Below are positions 35,722 to 47,834 of a DNA stretch of 64,000 bases, piece by piece; position 1 is the first letter of the stretch; each line of letters opens with the position of its first letter. Origin of the DNA: Phaeosaccion multiseriatum (taxonomy: Eukaryota; Ochrophyta, other classes); NCBI GenBank assembly GCA_965112735.1, contig OZ218960.1, positions 1,612,001 to 1,676,000 of the forward strand. Direction: 5' to 3'. The translations under genes were made by a program, and so were the position numbers. Under the pieces are notes generated by a model, which was not told the origin of the DNA, made no database searches, and was given only the letters and a program-made list of their open reading frames with translations.

Positions 35722-38023
35722 CGAAACCCACACATGCTCCCGACCCCTAACCTGATAGTACTCGTGGTCGAGATGGGGGGCGGCAGCGCAAAAGACAGAC
35801 GTGTATGCCCCCTGATCGACATTAAGGAAGACGACTCGCATGATCAAGTCCATGAAGGGCTTCACCACCTGGAGCAGCAGATGGTCGCACACAGGGGGGA
35901 GGGAAGGGGGAGGAAGGGAAGGCAGAGGAGGGGAGGGGAGGGGATGGGAGGAGGGGAGGGGACGGGAGGAGAGGAGAGGGGAGGGTAGGGTAGGGGAAAG
36001 CGGAGCAGGGGAGAGGAGAGAAGAGCAAAGCAGAGCAGCGGCAAGAAGGGGGAACAAGGGGAGGGGGTGGGGGTGGGCGGATACACGGGTCTGCAAGGAC
36101 GGCGCACCACTCGGAGAAGCGACTTTCAGCACTCGTTTGCTCTTGCCAGCGACACAACGCTAGCTGTCAAACTCAAACTCAAACTCAAGCTCCATATCGA
36201 ACTACAAGCCCTCTGCTTGTGGCCTACTACGTACCCAGGGCAACGAGCGCCAGATGTCACTGCGAACGGCACCGGGATTGACGGCCACGGCTCTCGTTGA
36301 CGCCTTGGCAGCTTTGAAGCGATTGTTCAGCTCCTTTAGAGATGGAGGAGGGAGAGGGAGAGGAACGAAGGGGGGGGAAGGAAAGAGAGGGGGAGGGAAG
36401 TAGTAAGACGCGAAGTGAGAAACGCCCCATCTCTCTTTCATCAAGGCTGTTGGTTGGACTGACTGCTCTCTCTACCCCCTCCCTCTCCCTCCCTGTCTCT
36501 CATCTCTCTCTCCCCCTTCCTTTCTTTCCCTCTTTCTCCCTCTCTCTCTCTCTCACACACATACCCTTGTGAAGAGCACCATTGCCAACTTGCTTGCCGC
36601 ATATCCGATGGCGGCGATGCCGGCTCCAGTCGATGCGGTGGCCACCTCCTCCCATTTCCCCTCTGCCATGGGGCCCCAGTGGTGCCTTGCGGGGACAAGG
36701 AGGGAGGGGGTCAGGGGAGAGACAACGGGATGAAGGGGAGGAGGGTGGACAGGGTAAGGGTGAGGGTGAGGGTCAGGGCAGAGAGAGCGGGAGAGAGAGG
36801 GAGAGGAAGAGGGAGAGGGAGGGGGAGGGAGAAGCGAAACGACTTGTGATACAGGCTTGAACAGAGGTAGGTTTATTAGGTGAAGAGAGGAGGCGTTTCC
36901 AAATAGAAAAAAAGCACACCACCACCCCAAGGTGCCATCTCTACAACCCAGTTGAGGGCAGGCAAAGGACTGACTGCTCATCCACTGCCACCGCCCACTC
37001 CCTTCTCCCCTCCCTCCCCTCCCTCACTCACATGACGCTGGCCAGGTTGACGACCCTTCCCTCGCTGGCGTTTTGCAGAGGCGTCATGAGGAGCTTGGTG
37101 AGGTAAAAATGGCCGAGGAAGTTGGTGGTAAAGCATTGCTCGAGCCCCGAGGGAAGGCTGCCGTGTGTGTTGCAGCCTGCGTTGTTCACAAGCACGTCGA
37201 GTGTTGTGTGTTTGGCGGTGAACTCGTCTGCATGCAGGGCATTGCATGGATCAAGGGCGGGGGGTGGGAGGAGGAGGAGGAGGAGGAGGAGGAGGAGGAG
37301 GAGGAGGAGGAGGAGGAGGAGGAGGAGGAGCAGAGGGCCAACTAGTGAGGCAGAGGGCTTTAATTAATGGTATCTTTAATTGGTATCTTCTGCTAGGATG
37401 TACCAGCTTCAAGACATCGACATTGCAGAGCAATCCCACACCTGCAAACTTTCGCACGGAATCTGAGGATTGCAGGTCCAGCAGCATCACCTCCACCGCG
37501 GCGCTCCCGTCAGACATGACGCCTCCTCCTTGCTCTCGCTTGAGCTCCGCCAGAATGTCCTTCTGAGCTTTAACAGCCTTGTCCTTGTTCCGGCAGGCGA
37601 TGATCACCTTCGCTCCGAGTCGGGCCTACGGGGCAGGGAGGGGGAGGGTGCGGTTGGTTGCACAATATACACGTGCAAAGAGAGGGGCGAGGAGGCAGGA
37701 GGTCCAAAACACACCACTGGAGGAGGGGGAGAACGATATGTACTTCTCACCAAATGATACGCCGTCCTCTTCCCAATGCCCGTGTTGGCTCCAGTGATCA
37801 CCACCAGCTTGTCCTGCATCAGCGGCTCCCCCTCCTTCCTCTTGCGGCTCTTTTTGAGCAAGGTGGCAAGCTCGGTGCAGTACTTCCAGCTCGATAGCTC
37901 CTCCAGCTCGCTGAGGGGGTAAGAGCGCCAGCACTTCAGCACGAGGCCCATGGGAAGCGTCCATAGCCTCCACAGCAACCCGCCTACGGTGTACAGACTG
38001 AAAGACACGTTGTATTTCAACAT
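35116..38023 (-). CDS. Short-chain dehydrogenase/reductase, retinol dehydrogenase/WWOX-like
   Basis: Minus-strand exons 37751-38023, 37442-37625, 37032-37227, 36565-36685, 36235-36333, 35752-35868 and 35116-35289 total 387 aa with matching phases. An N-terminal hydrophobic segment (SLYTVGGLLWRLWTLPMGLV) suggests a membrane anchor. The Rossmann cofactor motif TGANTGIGK is at 77-85 and is followed by ACRNKDKA. The basic K/R there and in the ACR motif favours NADP(H). NNAG falls at about 167-170, a catalytic Ser in VNLASV at about 216, and YAASK with Tyr246 and Lys250. Order and spacing match classical SDRs of the retinol dehydrogenase type; the substrate is unknown. The C-terminal exon (PYWLPLGDFLRLPFE) is an extension beyond the core. 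The start ATG lies 2 kb from the divergent ubiquitin gene. The gene is flanked on both sides by copies of a dispersed repeat. Confidence 0.9.
35600..35720 (-). repeat. (CA)n microsatellite in an SDR intron
   Basis: About 40 uninterrupted CA units at 35637-35719 plus flanking variants. It adjoins the donor side of the exon at 35752-35868 on the minus strand (GTTAGGGGTC, then the GT-rich run). Confidence 0.95.
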
Positions 38024-38534
38024 CGCTGGTGCAGGACAATGGCAAAAAAATTAAGGAAAGTAGAGGTGGTCGAATTTTTTTGAAAGTCGATGAAAGGGCA
38101 GAGCCCCCGCCCCTATTGTAGAAAAAGAAAGAAGAGCATCGTCGATCCTCAAGTCATCGGGGTGAGCTGGAGGGGGGTGGGGATGGAGCCACTGTTATAG
38201 CATATGACCAGACACGCTATTGAGCTAACCGCCAGCCGCCAGGCTCCAGGCTCCAGGCTCCAGGCTCCAGGCTCCAGATCCAGCCTCCAGCCTTCTAAAT
38301 CTTTTTCCGTGACACTATCAGCTATGAATAACGCAGCTATCGCAAATAACTCAACGGCGCGTCAGGGGTCGAATACACAGTCTGGGAAGTTTACTTCCAC
38401 TGTCATACTGTCGTTCGCTGCTTCAGACTCACCACTGGCTGAGCCGCTGGGATGTCCTCTTCTCAAGTCAGGCGCATCTACGACGTGTGCACGCTGCAGA
38501 ATCCGCTCTCCTTGCCAGCCTTGTAATCGCAGCC

Positions 38535-39050
38535 CCCGACAGCGCACCTATCCTGATGGACCCCGTGCCTGACGCAGAGCCCACGCTTCTGGGCCGCCTT
38601 CCGGCAACCCTCCACAGAGGAACAGAGTACCTCTTGACTATGGCCCCGTGCCTGATGCAGAGCCCACCCTCCTTGGCCTGACTATCGCAGCACTCCACAG
38701 AGCACCTCTTGATACGGCCCCGTGCTTCATGCAGACCCCATTCACGCAGTGCTCCACGAGCACCTCTTCCTCTCCCCCCCTTGCGTATAGTTGACCCCAC
38801 CCTTCTTGGCCTGATTATCGAAGCCCTATCTCCACAGAGAAGCTGCGCAGAGCTCGAGATGCTGTCACTGAGCCGGCACCCGCAGTCGCATATGAAGGAG
38901 AAAGGGGCTGAAGTCAAGAAGCAGAGGGAAAAGGATAGGACCTGACCAACTTTTGCAGCTCTATGGCACGGAGCTTCCGACGTCCGCCAAAGCATTGGAC
39001 GAGTCCACCCCTTTCCACTGGGCCACCAACATATCCCAGATTACTCACTC
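38535..39050 (+). repeat. Dispersed repeat, copy B, with internal tandem array
   Basis: The right half (38838-39046) matches copy A at 33833-34030. The left half holds about four degenerate units of roughly 75-100 bp, each with CCCCGTGCCTGATGCAGAGC followed by CCAC..CTTGGCCTGA..ATCG. Only the right half is well conserved between copies. Confidence 0.7.
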
Positions 39051-39576
39051 CGGCCACCGCGCGAGCTGAGGGACGACGCGCTTAGCTTCCTTTGCCGACT
39101 TTGTGTCGTAATGCGGCTGGTGTAGTCGCGTTGCGGCCGTGTGACTGCAAAGGCGCTGGCTGGTCCTATCGCATCCTGCTGCGGATGCTGGTCCCACCAA
39201 AAGCACAACTCTGATCCCCATATGTTCGTCTGCAACCTAAATCATGGGTTGGCAGCATTAATTCATTTCCCCAACAAAACTGGAAGGCTGCTAAAAGGAG
39301 AGAAGAAACAAAGTTTGAGACACCAAAGCGTCAGCTCAGCTCAATTCAGTACATTCCACATTAGCCCCTATCCATCCCACACCCCAATCCACCGCACTCA
39401 GCTTCAACCCATTGCTTTGAGAGAGAGAGTTCGAGAATTTCTATGGGAGGGTTGGTCCTCCGTTTCTCCAGCTGGCGACGGCGTGTCCGGACCGCTCCGC
39501 ACTTGTCACAAAACCGCTATACCGCCAAGGCGACGATCGGAAGACAACAACACAAGAGAGCTCAGGCAACCCAAAG

Positions 39577-41202
<1,626 letters not shown>

Positions 41203-41463
41203 TAGTGGTCCTAGTCAGATTTAGCAGAAAGGAATGAAAATTGATATCGAGTTTTCACGGAATGTGACTGAGGCATTATCCTGAAATGTCTCGCTCCGCG
41301 TTTTAGCCCGTGTGCTGGTTCACTTGTCCTCCCTTTTCCCTGATTGACTTAACCTGACCTGGGGCCGACTTCAACCCCCTCGGGATCAAGAATTTTCAGA
41401 CCGAGTAACGGTCCCACAGAAAAATATACACAACACCAGTCAGTCTCAGAGACAACAGCAACC
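41203..41463. other. Spacer between polyubiquitin and PLAC8-like gene 1
   Basis: 261 bp hold the ubiquitin 3' UTR and the promoter and leader of the next gene. AAAAATATACACAACACC lies at about 41420-41437. Nothing else seen. Confidence 0.5.
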
Positions 41464-44335
41464 ATGGCAGCAGCGGTGGTTATGGTGGCGGAAAGCCCCC
41501 CCTCGGACTGGCAGGTGCGTCAAGCAAGAAGAAGGAATACAAGGGAGGAGGAGAGAGAAGAAGAATTGGGGGGGGGGGGGGGAGAGTGTTTGCAGGCATA
41601 GGAGAGGGGGGGGGAAATGATGCATGCAGCAGGGGGATGACTGTGAGTCACTGGAGCAGCCAGCTAGCCAGTCCACAGCCAGCCAGCCACAGCCAAAGCC
41701 TCTGCTGCAGTCGTGCTTAGCTTCCTCGCTCGGCCGGTCGGTCGTCACTTCCTCGCTCCTCGTGCTCGGCACTGTCTCCTCGGCTCGCCCGGCACCGAGC
41801 GAGCGAATCCTTCTCTAAGCAAGCAAGTAGGCCCACCCGCCAACGTGCTTGCCAGGCAGGACTTGGGGCTTGGCTTGGGTCGCTGAACCCTTGCTTGGTT
41901 GGGAAAGTTTCACGCCCCCCCCTGCCTGCCTCGCTTATAAGAGGACTATTGGAAAAGTAAAAGCTATGTCTGAGTTTCCACCCCTCTGCCGTCGGGGGCC
42001 TCCTTCCTCCTTCTTCGCTTGCCTCCCTGACTGCGCCCTGACTGTCTGCCTGCCTGCTCCCTTCCTCTTGCCCCCCACCAACCCAACACCCTCCCCTTGC
42101 TTGCTGTGCATCATCATGCCGCTATCATGGTCTCGCTCCTCTCTCCACAGACGGGCCTCTGCGATCTCTGCGCCACCGGGACGACAAACTGCCTTCTCAC
42201 CTTCCCCACATTCAGCTCGTGCGCCAACGCCACCGCTCGCAACAACCTGGACGGCTCAAACTGGGCCTTCAACTGCCTGTGCCTCTCTCCCTGCGCGGCC
42301 AGGAACATCGTTCGAAAAGCCTACAACATCAAAGGTAGTTAGCAACAAGCAGCAACTGGGATTTACCCCCTTGAAGTACCCCCCTTCTCCCTCCTGATTG
42401 AATGATACTTGACTGCAAGGCATTCTTGTATCGATTGTGAAGGAGGTAAGTATTGGCCGGCTAGTGGTACGGGCTGCTCCAGTGCCAGCATGGCTGGTGG
42501 GACTGGCCTGGTGGCTGCGGTCAGTAGCTACACTAAATGATTCTCTCCATTGCTTGTCCTCCTTGCTTTTCTAGCGCTACCGCGCTACCTGCTTTGCTCT
42601 GTTCTCACCCTATCCTATGAAACGCTTCTCCTACGCCTCTCCTCTGCCCTGCGGGCACCCCATCCATCGAGCAGGCTCGGGTTGTGGTGATTGCTGTAAC
42701 TCGACCTTTCTCCCATGGTGCAGCAACTCGCAGACTCTCGGCGAGACCATTGCCCGCGGCAAGAACATGAAGTAAGTCAGTGAGAGAGAGAGGGGGGGTT
42801 CCTTGCTGGAAGAGAGAGAGAGAGAGAGAGAGAATGAGAGAGTGAGTGCTGATGACATATCAGCGTTTGTTCGAGCAACAGGCAGTTGCTGCATATGCAT
42901 AACATGCTCTCCTCTTTCCATCTGCTTGGTTCTCCTTCCTTTGAATTCTCTTCCCCTCCTGTCCATCCACACACGCAAACACGCACACACACACGCACAC
43001 ACACATACACACATATACACACACGCACACACACCCACACGCACACACATACACACACGCGCGCCCTCGTCCCGCCATCGCCACCAGCCGCCCTGCGGAG
43101 CGGCAGCCCTGGAAGCACAGCCTGTTCTCCTGCTCTGACTCAGGGTACGTAACGCATTACGTAATGCGTTTGTGAACTTCTCCCTCGCCTTCAATTCTTA
43201 TGTCGACCCCCCCCCCCCCCCACTTTCCACACTCGCCCGAGAGGAAAACATTGAAAGGTTCTAGCCCATGGCCTCGGTCCTTGTGCCTCTCTCCTCGCCT
43301 CTCCTCTCCTCCCCTCACTCCCCTCCCCCTCCCCTCCCCTCCCCTCCACTCTCTACTTCCCTCCCCTCTCCTCTCCTTCCCTCTCTTGCCCTCCACCCTA
43401 CTGCCCTCTCTTGCCCTCCATCCATTGCCATCCCTCCCCCCCCCCTCCACTGCCATCCCTTCCTCTCCATCCACCGCCATCCCTCGCAGCTGTGGCGACA
43501 TGATGTATGGCCTTTTCTGCACCCCATGCGCTATTGCACGGGCTCGAAGCAACTACGATGGGAGCGACTGGTGAGTGAGTGAGTGAGTGAGTGAGTGGGT
43601 GGGTGAGTGAGTGAGTGAGTGAGTGAGTGAGTGAGTGAGTGAGTGAGTGAGTGAGTGAGTGAGTGAGTGAGTGAGTGAGTGAGTGAGTGAGTGAGTGAGT
43701 GAGTGAGTGAGTGAGTGAGTGAGTGAGTGAGTGAGTGAGTGAGTGAGTGAGTGAGTGAGTGAGTGAGTGAGTGAGTGAGTGAGTGAGTGAGTGAGTGTGT
43801 GAGTGAGTGAGTGAGTGAGTAGTGAGTGAGTGAGTGAGTGAGTGAGTAGTGAGTGAGTGAGTGCGTTAGTTCGTCAGTCAGTGAATCAGTGGGTCATTAA
43901 GTGAGTGAATGAATTAATGAGTGATTGAGCGAGCGAGTAAAGAAGTACCCTCCCTGGCTGGTAGTTCTCCTTGCCTGCCTTTCGCACGCCCCTCTTCTTC
44001 TCCCTGAGAATGACCGTGGGAAGGGCACGACACGTTGGGGCTAAATGGTGAAGGTCATACTGATGGCGGGCCGTCGCACTGAAACTGTGTGGCTTTGGAC
44101 CTTGCTGAACTTGAGCCCGGCCCTCCTCCCTCTCGTCCCTCTGCCTGCCTGCCCATATACCCGCGTGCCCGCGCAGCTGCTTCAATTTCTGCTGCATGAC
44201 GTCTCCCGTCATGTACAACATCATTCGCAAGGGCTATCACATTGAGGGCTCCTCGCTCACCGACATCCTCATCTCTCTTTTCTGCGGCCCATGCCAAGCG
44301 TGTCAGATGCTCAATGAGGTGGACTCTCGCGGCAA

Positions 44336-44385
<50 letters not shown>

Positions 44386-44633
44386 AGGGAGGGGGGGAGG
44401 GGGGGGAGGGGTTAAGGAAGAGAGTTGAAGGAGAGGGTCGGTCAGTCAAGAGGCTTCTGGCCACTAGAGCTTGCATAGTCGTTTTGCTGCCTCTGCCGGA
44501 CTCTCACCCCCTCCCCTCCCCTTACTCCTCGATGGCATCTGATGGCAACGATGATGGGCGCACACAGGCGAACGCCCAGCTGGTGACCGTTGCTGCCCCC
44601 CCTCCCACCAACGTCATAATGGGCCGAATGTAG
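41464..44633 (+). CDS. PLAC8-like Cys-rich protein 1 (two domain copies)
   Basis: Exons 41464-41514, 42151-42334, 42675-42771, 43088-43144, 43490-43570, 44177-44336 and 44568-44633 total 231 aa with consistent phases. The sequence is Cys-rich throughout: TGLCDLCATGTTNCLLTFPT then CCNSTFLPWCSNSQ; next RQPWKHSLFSCSDSGCGDMM then GLFCTPCAIARARSNYDGSD, CCFNFCCMTSP and FCGPCQACQMLNEVDSRGK. The W..GLF.C....D....G.FCP.C...R pattern is that of the PLAC8/Cys-rich family (plant cadmium resistance, fruit-weight FW2.2, placenta-specific 8), usually membrane-associated. Both halves repeat a SNW/SDC-aromatic-N-C motif, then IVRKAYNIKGS/IIRKGYHIEGS, so the protein is an internal duplication. Function in this organism is unknown; metal handling or cell-size control are family roles only. 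A tandem paralogue follows. Confidence 0.82.
43151..43170. repeat. Perfect 20-bp palindrome next to a splice donor
   Basis: AACGCATTACGTAATGCGTT is its own reverse complement and begins 7 bp after the exon end at 43144. The paralogous intron of gene 2 has a decayed version (GTAACATTACGTAAGCCGT, from about 46712). Confidence 0.8.
43571..43865 (+). repeat. (GAGT)n array beginning at a splice donor
   Basis: The intron opens GTGAGTGAGTGAGTGAG immediately after the exon end and continues for about 72 units with few interruptions. The equivalent intron of the paralogue has only a short version (47047-47150). Confidence 0.95.
44337..44382 (+). repeat. (GA)n array beginning at a splice donor
   Basis: The intron after exon 6 of PLAC8-like gene 1 begins GTGAGAGAGAGAGAGAG, about 20 GA units. 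Confidence 0.95.
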
Positions 44634-45440
44634 AGTAAAGGGCAAGCTGTTGCCATGGACTGCCTTCCTCAATGAATTTCGTAATTGTGTTTGTGTGTGA
44701 GTGAGTGCGTGTGTGTGTCTCGCGTTTGTGTCGTGTGTGTGTGTGCGTGTGTGTGTCCAAGGGGGAAATAGAGAAGCTTTATCCACTGGCCAAGGAGGAG
44801 GAAGAAAAAAACGAAACTGAAATCTTCCCCCAAGAGGCCCTCGTTCTTGAAATAATAAATGAGCGCACGCGATGAGGGAATGGCGGTCACCCACCATGCC
44901 GAGGGGGCGAGGGGCGAGGGCTGTGGAAAAAAAAATAAAAAAAAATACTGTGATTTCGCGGTTGAGTGGCACTTTTGACGCCCCATTATTTTTTTTTGGC
45001 GCCGAATGACGATTTTTTTGACGACGTTTGACACGTTTGACGACGTTTGACGACACTTTAGCCCCCTATTTGACGCCTTTTGACGCTCTTTGACGCCCTT
45101 TGACGCCCTTTTCCGTGATTTTTTTTTACGTGATTTTTTTTAGACGAAATTAAGGCGAATTAAGATAAAAGGGCGTCAAAGGGCGTCAAATAGGGGGCTA
45201 AAGCGTCGTCAAACGTCGTTAAACGTCGTCAAACGTCGTCAAAAAAATCGTTATTTGACGTCAAAAAAAATTAATGGGGCGTCAAAAGTGCCACTCAACC
45301 GCGAAATTTTGTAGGAAGAAATAAAGAAAGAAAAAAAGAACGATATCGACTTTAAATGTCGATGTGGTTGGGAACGCTCTTCTTTAGGATTTTTATTTGG
45401 CCCACTTTTCCTTTTCTCTCCTTTGTGTCTGTTCCTCGCT

Positions 45441-45476
<36 letters not shown>

Positions 45477-45488
45477 GAAAAGCAAGCC
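44634..45488. other. Spacer between the two PLAC8-like genes
   Basis: Contains the gene 1 3' UTR with GT-rich repeats (44690-44760), AATAATAAATGAG near 44852, the large foldback element 44953-45307, and a (CT)n run ending in AG at about 45475. The last is a likely 5' UTR intron acceptor of gene 2, 13 bp before its ATG. Confidence 0.6.
44953..45307. mobile_element. Foldback (MITE-like) element with long inverted arms
   Basis: The left end ATTTCGCGGTTGAGTGGCAC reappears as its exact reverse complement at the right end (to 45307). Complementarity continues inward through TTTTGACGCCCCATTA, then through TTTGACG-rich arms and CCCCCTATTTGACGCC against GGCGTCAAATAGGGGG. Nearly all of the 355 bp can fold on itself around a centre near 45135. 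It has no coding capacity, and its A/T-rich TTTGACG words are unlike anything else in the window. The flanks show no obvious target-site duplication. Confidence 0.8.
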
Positions 45489-46602
45489 ATGTCTTATGGA
45501 GGGAATGCACACGGGCTGCCCCCCGGCGGCGCAGTGGTGGTGCACCAGCCCGTTCAAACGGGGATACACCAGCCAGGCGCACCAGCGGTACCATACCAAA
45601 ACCAAGCACCCAGCAGTACGGTCATGAATCAGCACTCCACGAGCTGGGAGGTGTGTCCAGAGAGAGGGAGGGAGAGTTTCGGGCGGGAAGGAGACACACC
45701 CTTACTCATGCTTGGAACTTGAAGTCTCCCTTCTCCTCTCGCTCTTTCCCTTGATTGATTGATGCATTTTCATGCATGAAGATGATGGCGTAAAAGAAGC
45801 GTCCACCCTCCCCCCTTTCCTGTCCGCTCCTCCCTCTTTCTCTCACAACACCCGCCCCGTGCTGTTCATTCATGTTGATGGCCTCCTCGCTCCTCAGACG
45901 GGCTTCTGCGATCTCTGTGCCACTGGAGCGACAAACTTCTGCTACACCTTCCCCCTGTGTAGCTCCTGCGCCAATGCCACCTCTCGCAACCAGTTTGACG
46001 GATCCAACTGGTGCTTCAACTGCGTCTGCCTCACCCCCGCGGCCGCTAGGAACATCGTCCGAAGAGGGTACAACATCAAAGGTACGGAAAGGTTTTTCTC
46101 GCGTTTGCACGGTATTCCCTGCTCATTGTTTTTATTTCGTCTCTCGAGTGTACTGTACCGCTCATGTCCTACTGCCCCACAGACACGGTGGGCTAGCCTG
46201 CTGCCTTGCAACCAATGTACTAAATTTGCTTATCGAGTATCTGAACAGCTGCTTCCCATCTCTCCCCTCCTGCTCGATTCTCTCCTCTGCTTATCTTCCT
46301 TGCTTTGCCTGCTGTGCTGTGCTGTGCTCTGATCCTCTATCTACATGACACGCTTCTCCTTTCTCCTTCGTCTCGGCTCGACTCTGCTGCCACCCCATCC
46401 ATCCATCCACTCAGGCTCGGGGACGTGTGACTGCTGCGCAACGTTCTGGCTCCCGTGGTGCAGCAACTCGCAGATGCTCGGAGAGACAATCAAGCGAGGA
46501 AAGGCCATCTAGTAAGTCAGGGAGAGTGTGTGTGTGTGTGCTCTCCTTGCAATGAGCTCGATCAACGCCGTAACAAGCTCTACTCTTCCCCCTCTTCTGA
46601 TG

Positions 46603-46633
<31 letters not shown>

Positions 46634-47834
46634 GCGCCCCCTCGTCTCAGCCGCCCCCCGAACCGGCAGCCCTGGGAGTTCAGCCTGTTCTCCTGCTCAG
46701 AGTCAAGGTGGGTAACATTACGTAAGCCGTGCGTGAATGAACAAGGTGCCCTTGGCACAGATTGCTTCTGGCCATCCTGTTTGTTGCGTTTCTACGGCTC
46801 TTTGTTCCTTCTGTGCCTCCCTCCCCTCCCCTCACCCCATCTCCGCTCACTCCCCCCTCCCCTCCTCCCCCCTCCCTCCCGTCCCCTCCCATTCCCTCCC
46901 ACGCCCTCCTTTTCTCCCCTCCCCTCCCCTCCCCTCCCCTCCCCTCGCCCCCCCATCACTCGCAGCTGTGAAACTCTGATGTACGGTCTGTTTTGCAGCG
47001 GCTGCGCCATTGCCTCGGCTCGATCTAAGTTCGATGGGAGCGACTGGTGAGTGAGTGAGGGAGGAGGGAGGGAGGGAGGGAGGGAGTGAGTGAGTGAGTC
47101 ACTGAGGGAGTGAGGGAGGGAGTGATTGAGTGAGTGGGTGCGTGAGTGAGTGAGCACCCTTGCTGGCGGTGAGCTCTCCTTGCCTGCCTTTCGCACCCTC
47201 CCCTCCCTCCTTGGGAAAGACACACATGCATCACACAGGGCATGTGTGGGGCAGAGACAAGCCTTTGTGTAACTCTGAACTCTCTCTTCTCTTGTCCCCC
47301 CCTACATCTACATGCGTGTATACTTCTCCTAGCTGAACCTTGTAGCTGAACAACCCCACCTCCCTCCTCCCCTCTCTGTGTGTCTGCCCATACGCCTGCC
47401 ACGCAGCCGCTTCAATTTCTGCTGCGTGACGACTCCGGTCCTGTACAACATCGTTCGAAAGGGCTATCACATTGAGGGCTCCTCCTGCGGTGACATTCTC
47501 ATCTCTCTTTGCTGCGGCCCATGCCAAGCGTGTCAGATGCTCAATGAGGTGGACTCTCGCAATAAGGTGAGAGAGAGAAGGAGAGGGAGAGGGTGAAGGA
47601 GGGAGGGGGGGGGGAGTTTGGAACGCGGGACAGACTGGCTTGCAGAGGAAGGGAGTAGACGATGACAGAATTTCAAAGAGAGTTGAAGCTAATGTCTACC
47701 GCCTACCGCCTCCCCCCCCGCGTCCTCTCTGTTCCCGATGGCAAATGATGGCAACGCTGGGCACACACACCACACAGCGGAGCAGCCAGCTGGTCAACGC
47801 TGCCCCTGCTAGCCACAACATTGCTCGGATCTAG
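45489..47834 (+). CDS. PLAC8-like Cys-rich protein 2 (two domain copies)
   Basis: Exons 45489-45650, 45898-46081, 46415-46511, 46651-46707, 46966-47046, 47407-47566 and 47778-47834 total 265 aa. Exons 2-6 have exactly the same lengths (184, 97, 57, 81, 160) and phases as in the upstream paralogue, so this is a tandem gene duplicate. The N-terminal exon differs: 54 residues rich in Gly, Pro and Gln (GLPPGGAVVVHQPVQTGIHQ) instead of 17. Cys-rich blocks match gene 1: TGFCDLCATGATNFCYTFPL, CCATFWLPWCSNSQ, RQPWEFSLFSCSES, GLFCSGCAIASARSKFDGSD, CCGPCQACQMLNEVDSRNK. The Pro/Gln-rich N-terminus before a PLAC8 core is common in plant and animal relatives. The leader probably has an intron ending at the (CT)n-AG just upstream of ATG. 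Confidence 0.83.

Noticed and set aside
38487-38995. Possible small gene upstream of ubiquitin
   Set aside because: The frames are built from degenerate tandem units and the dispersed repeat; no start context, splice pattern or family.
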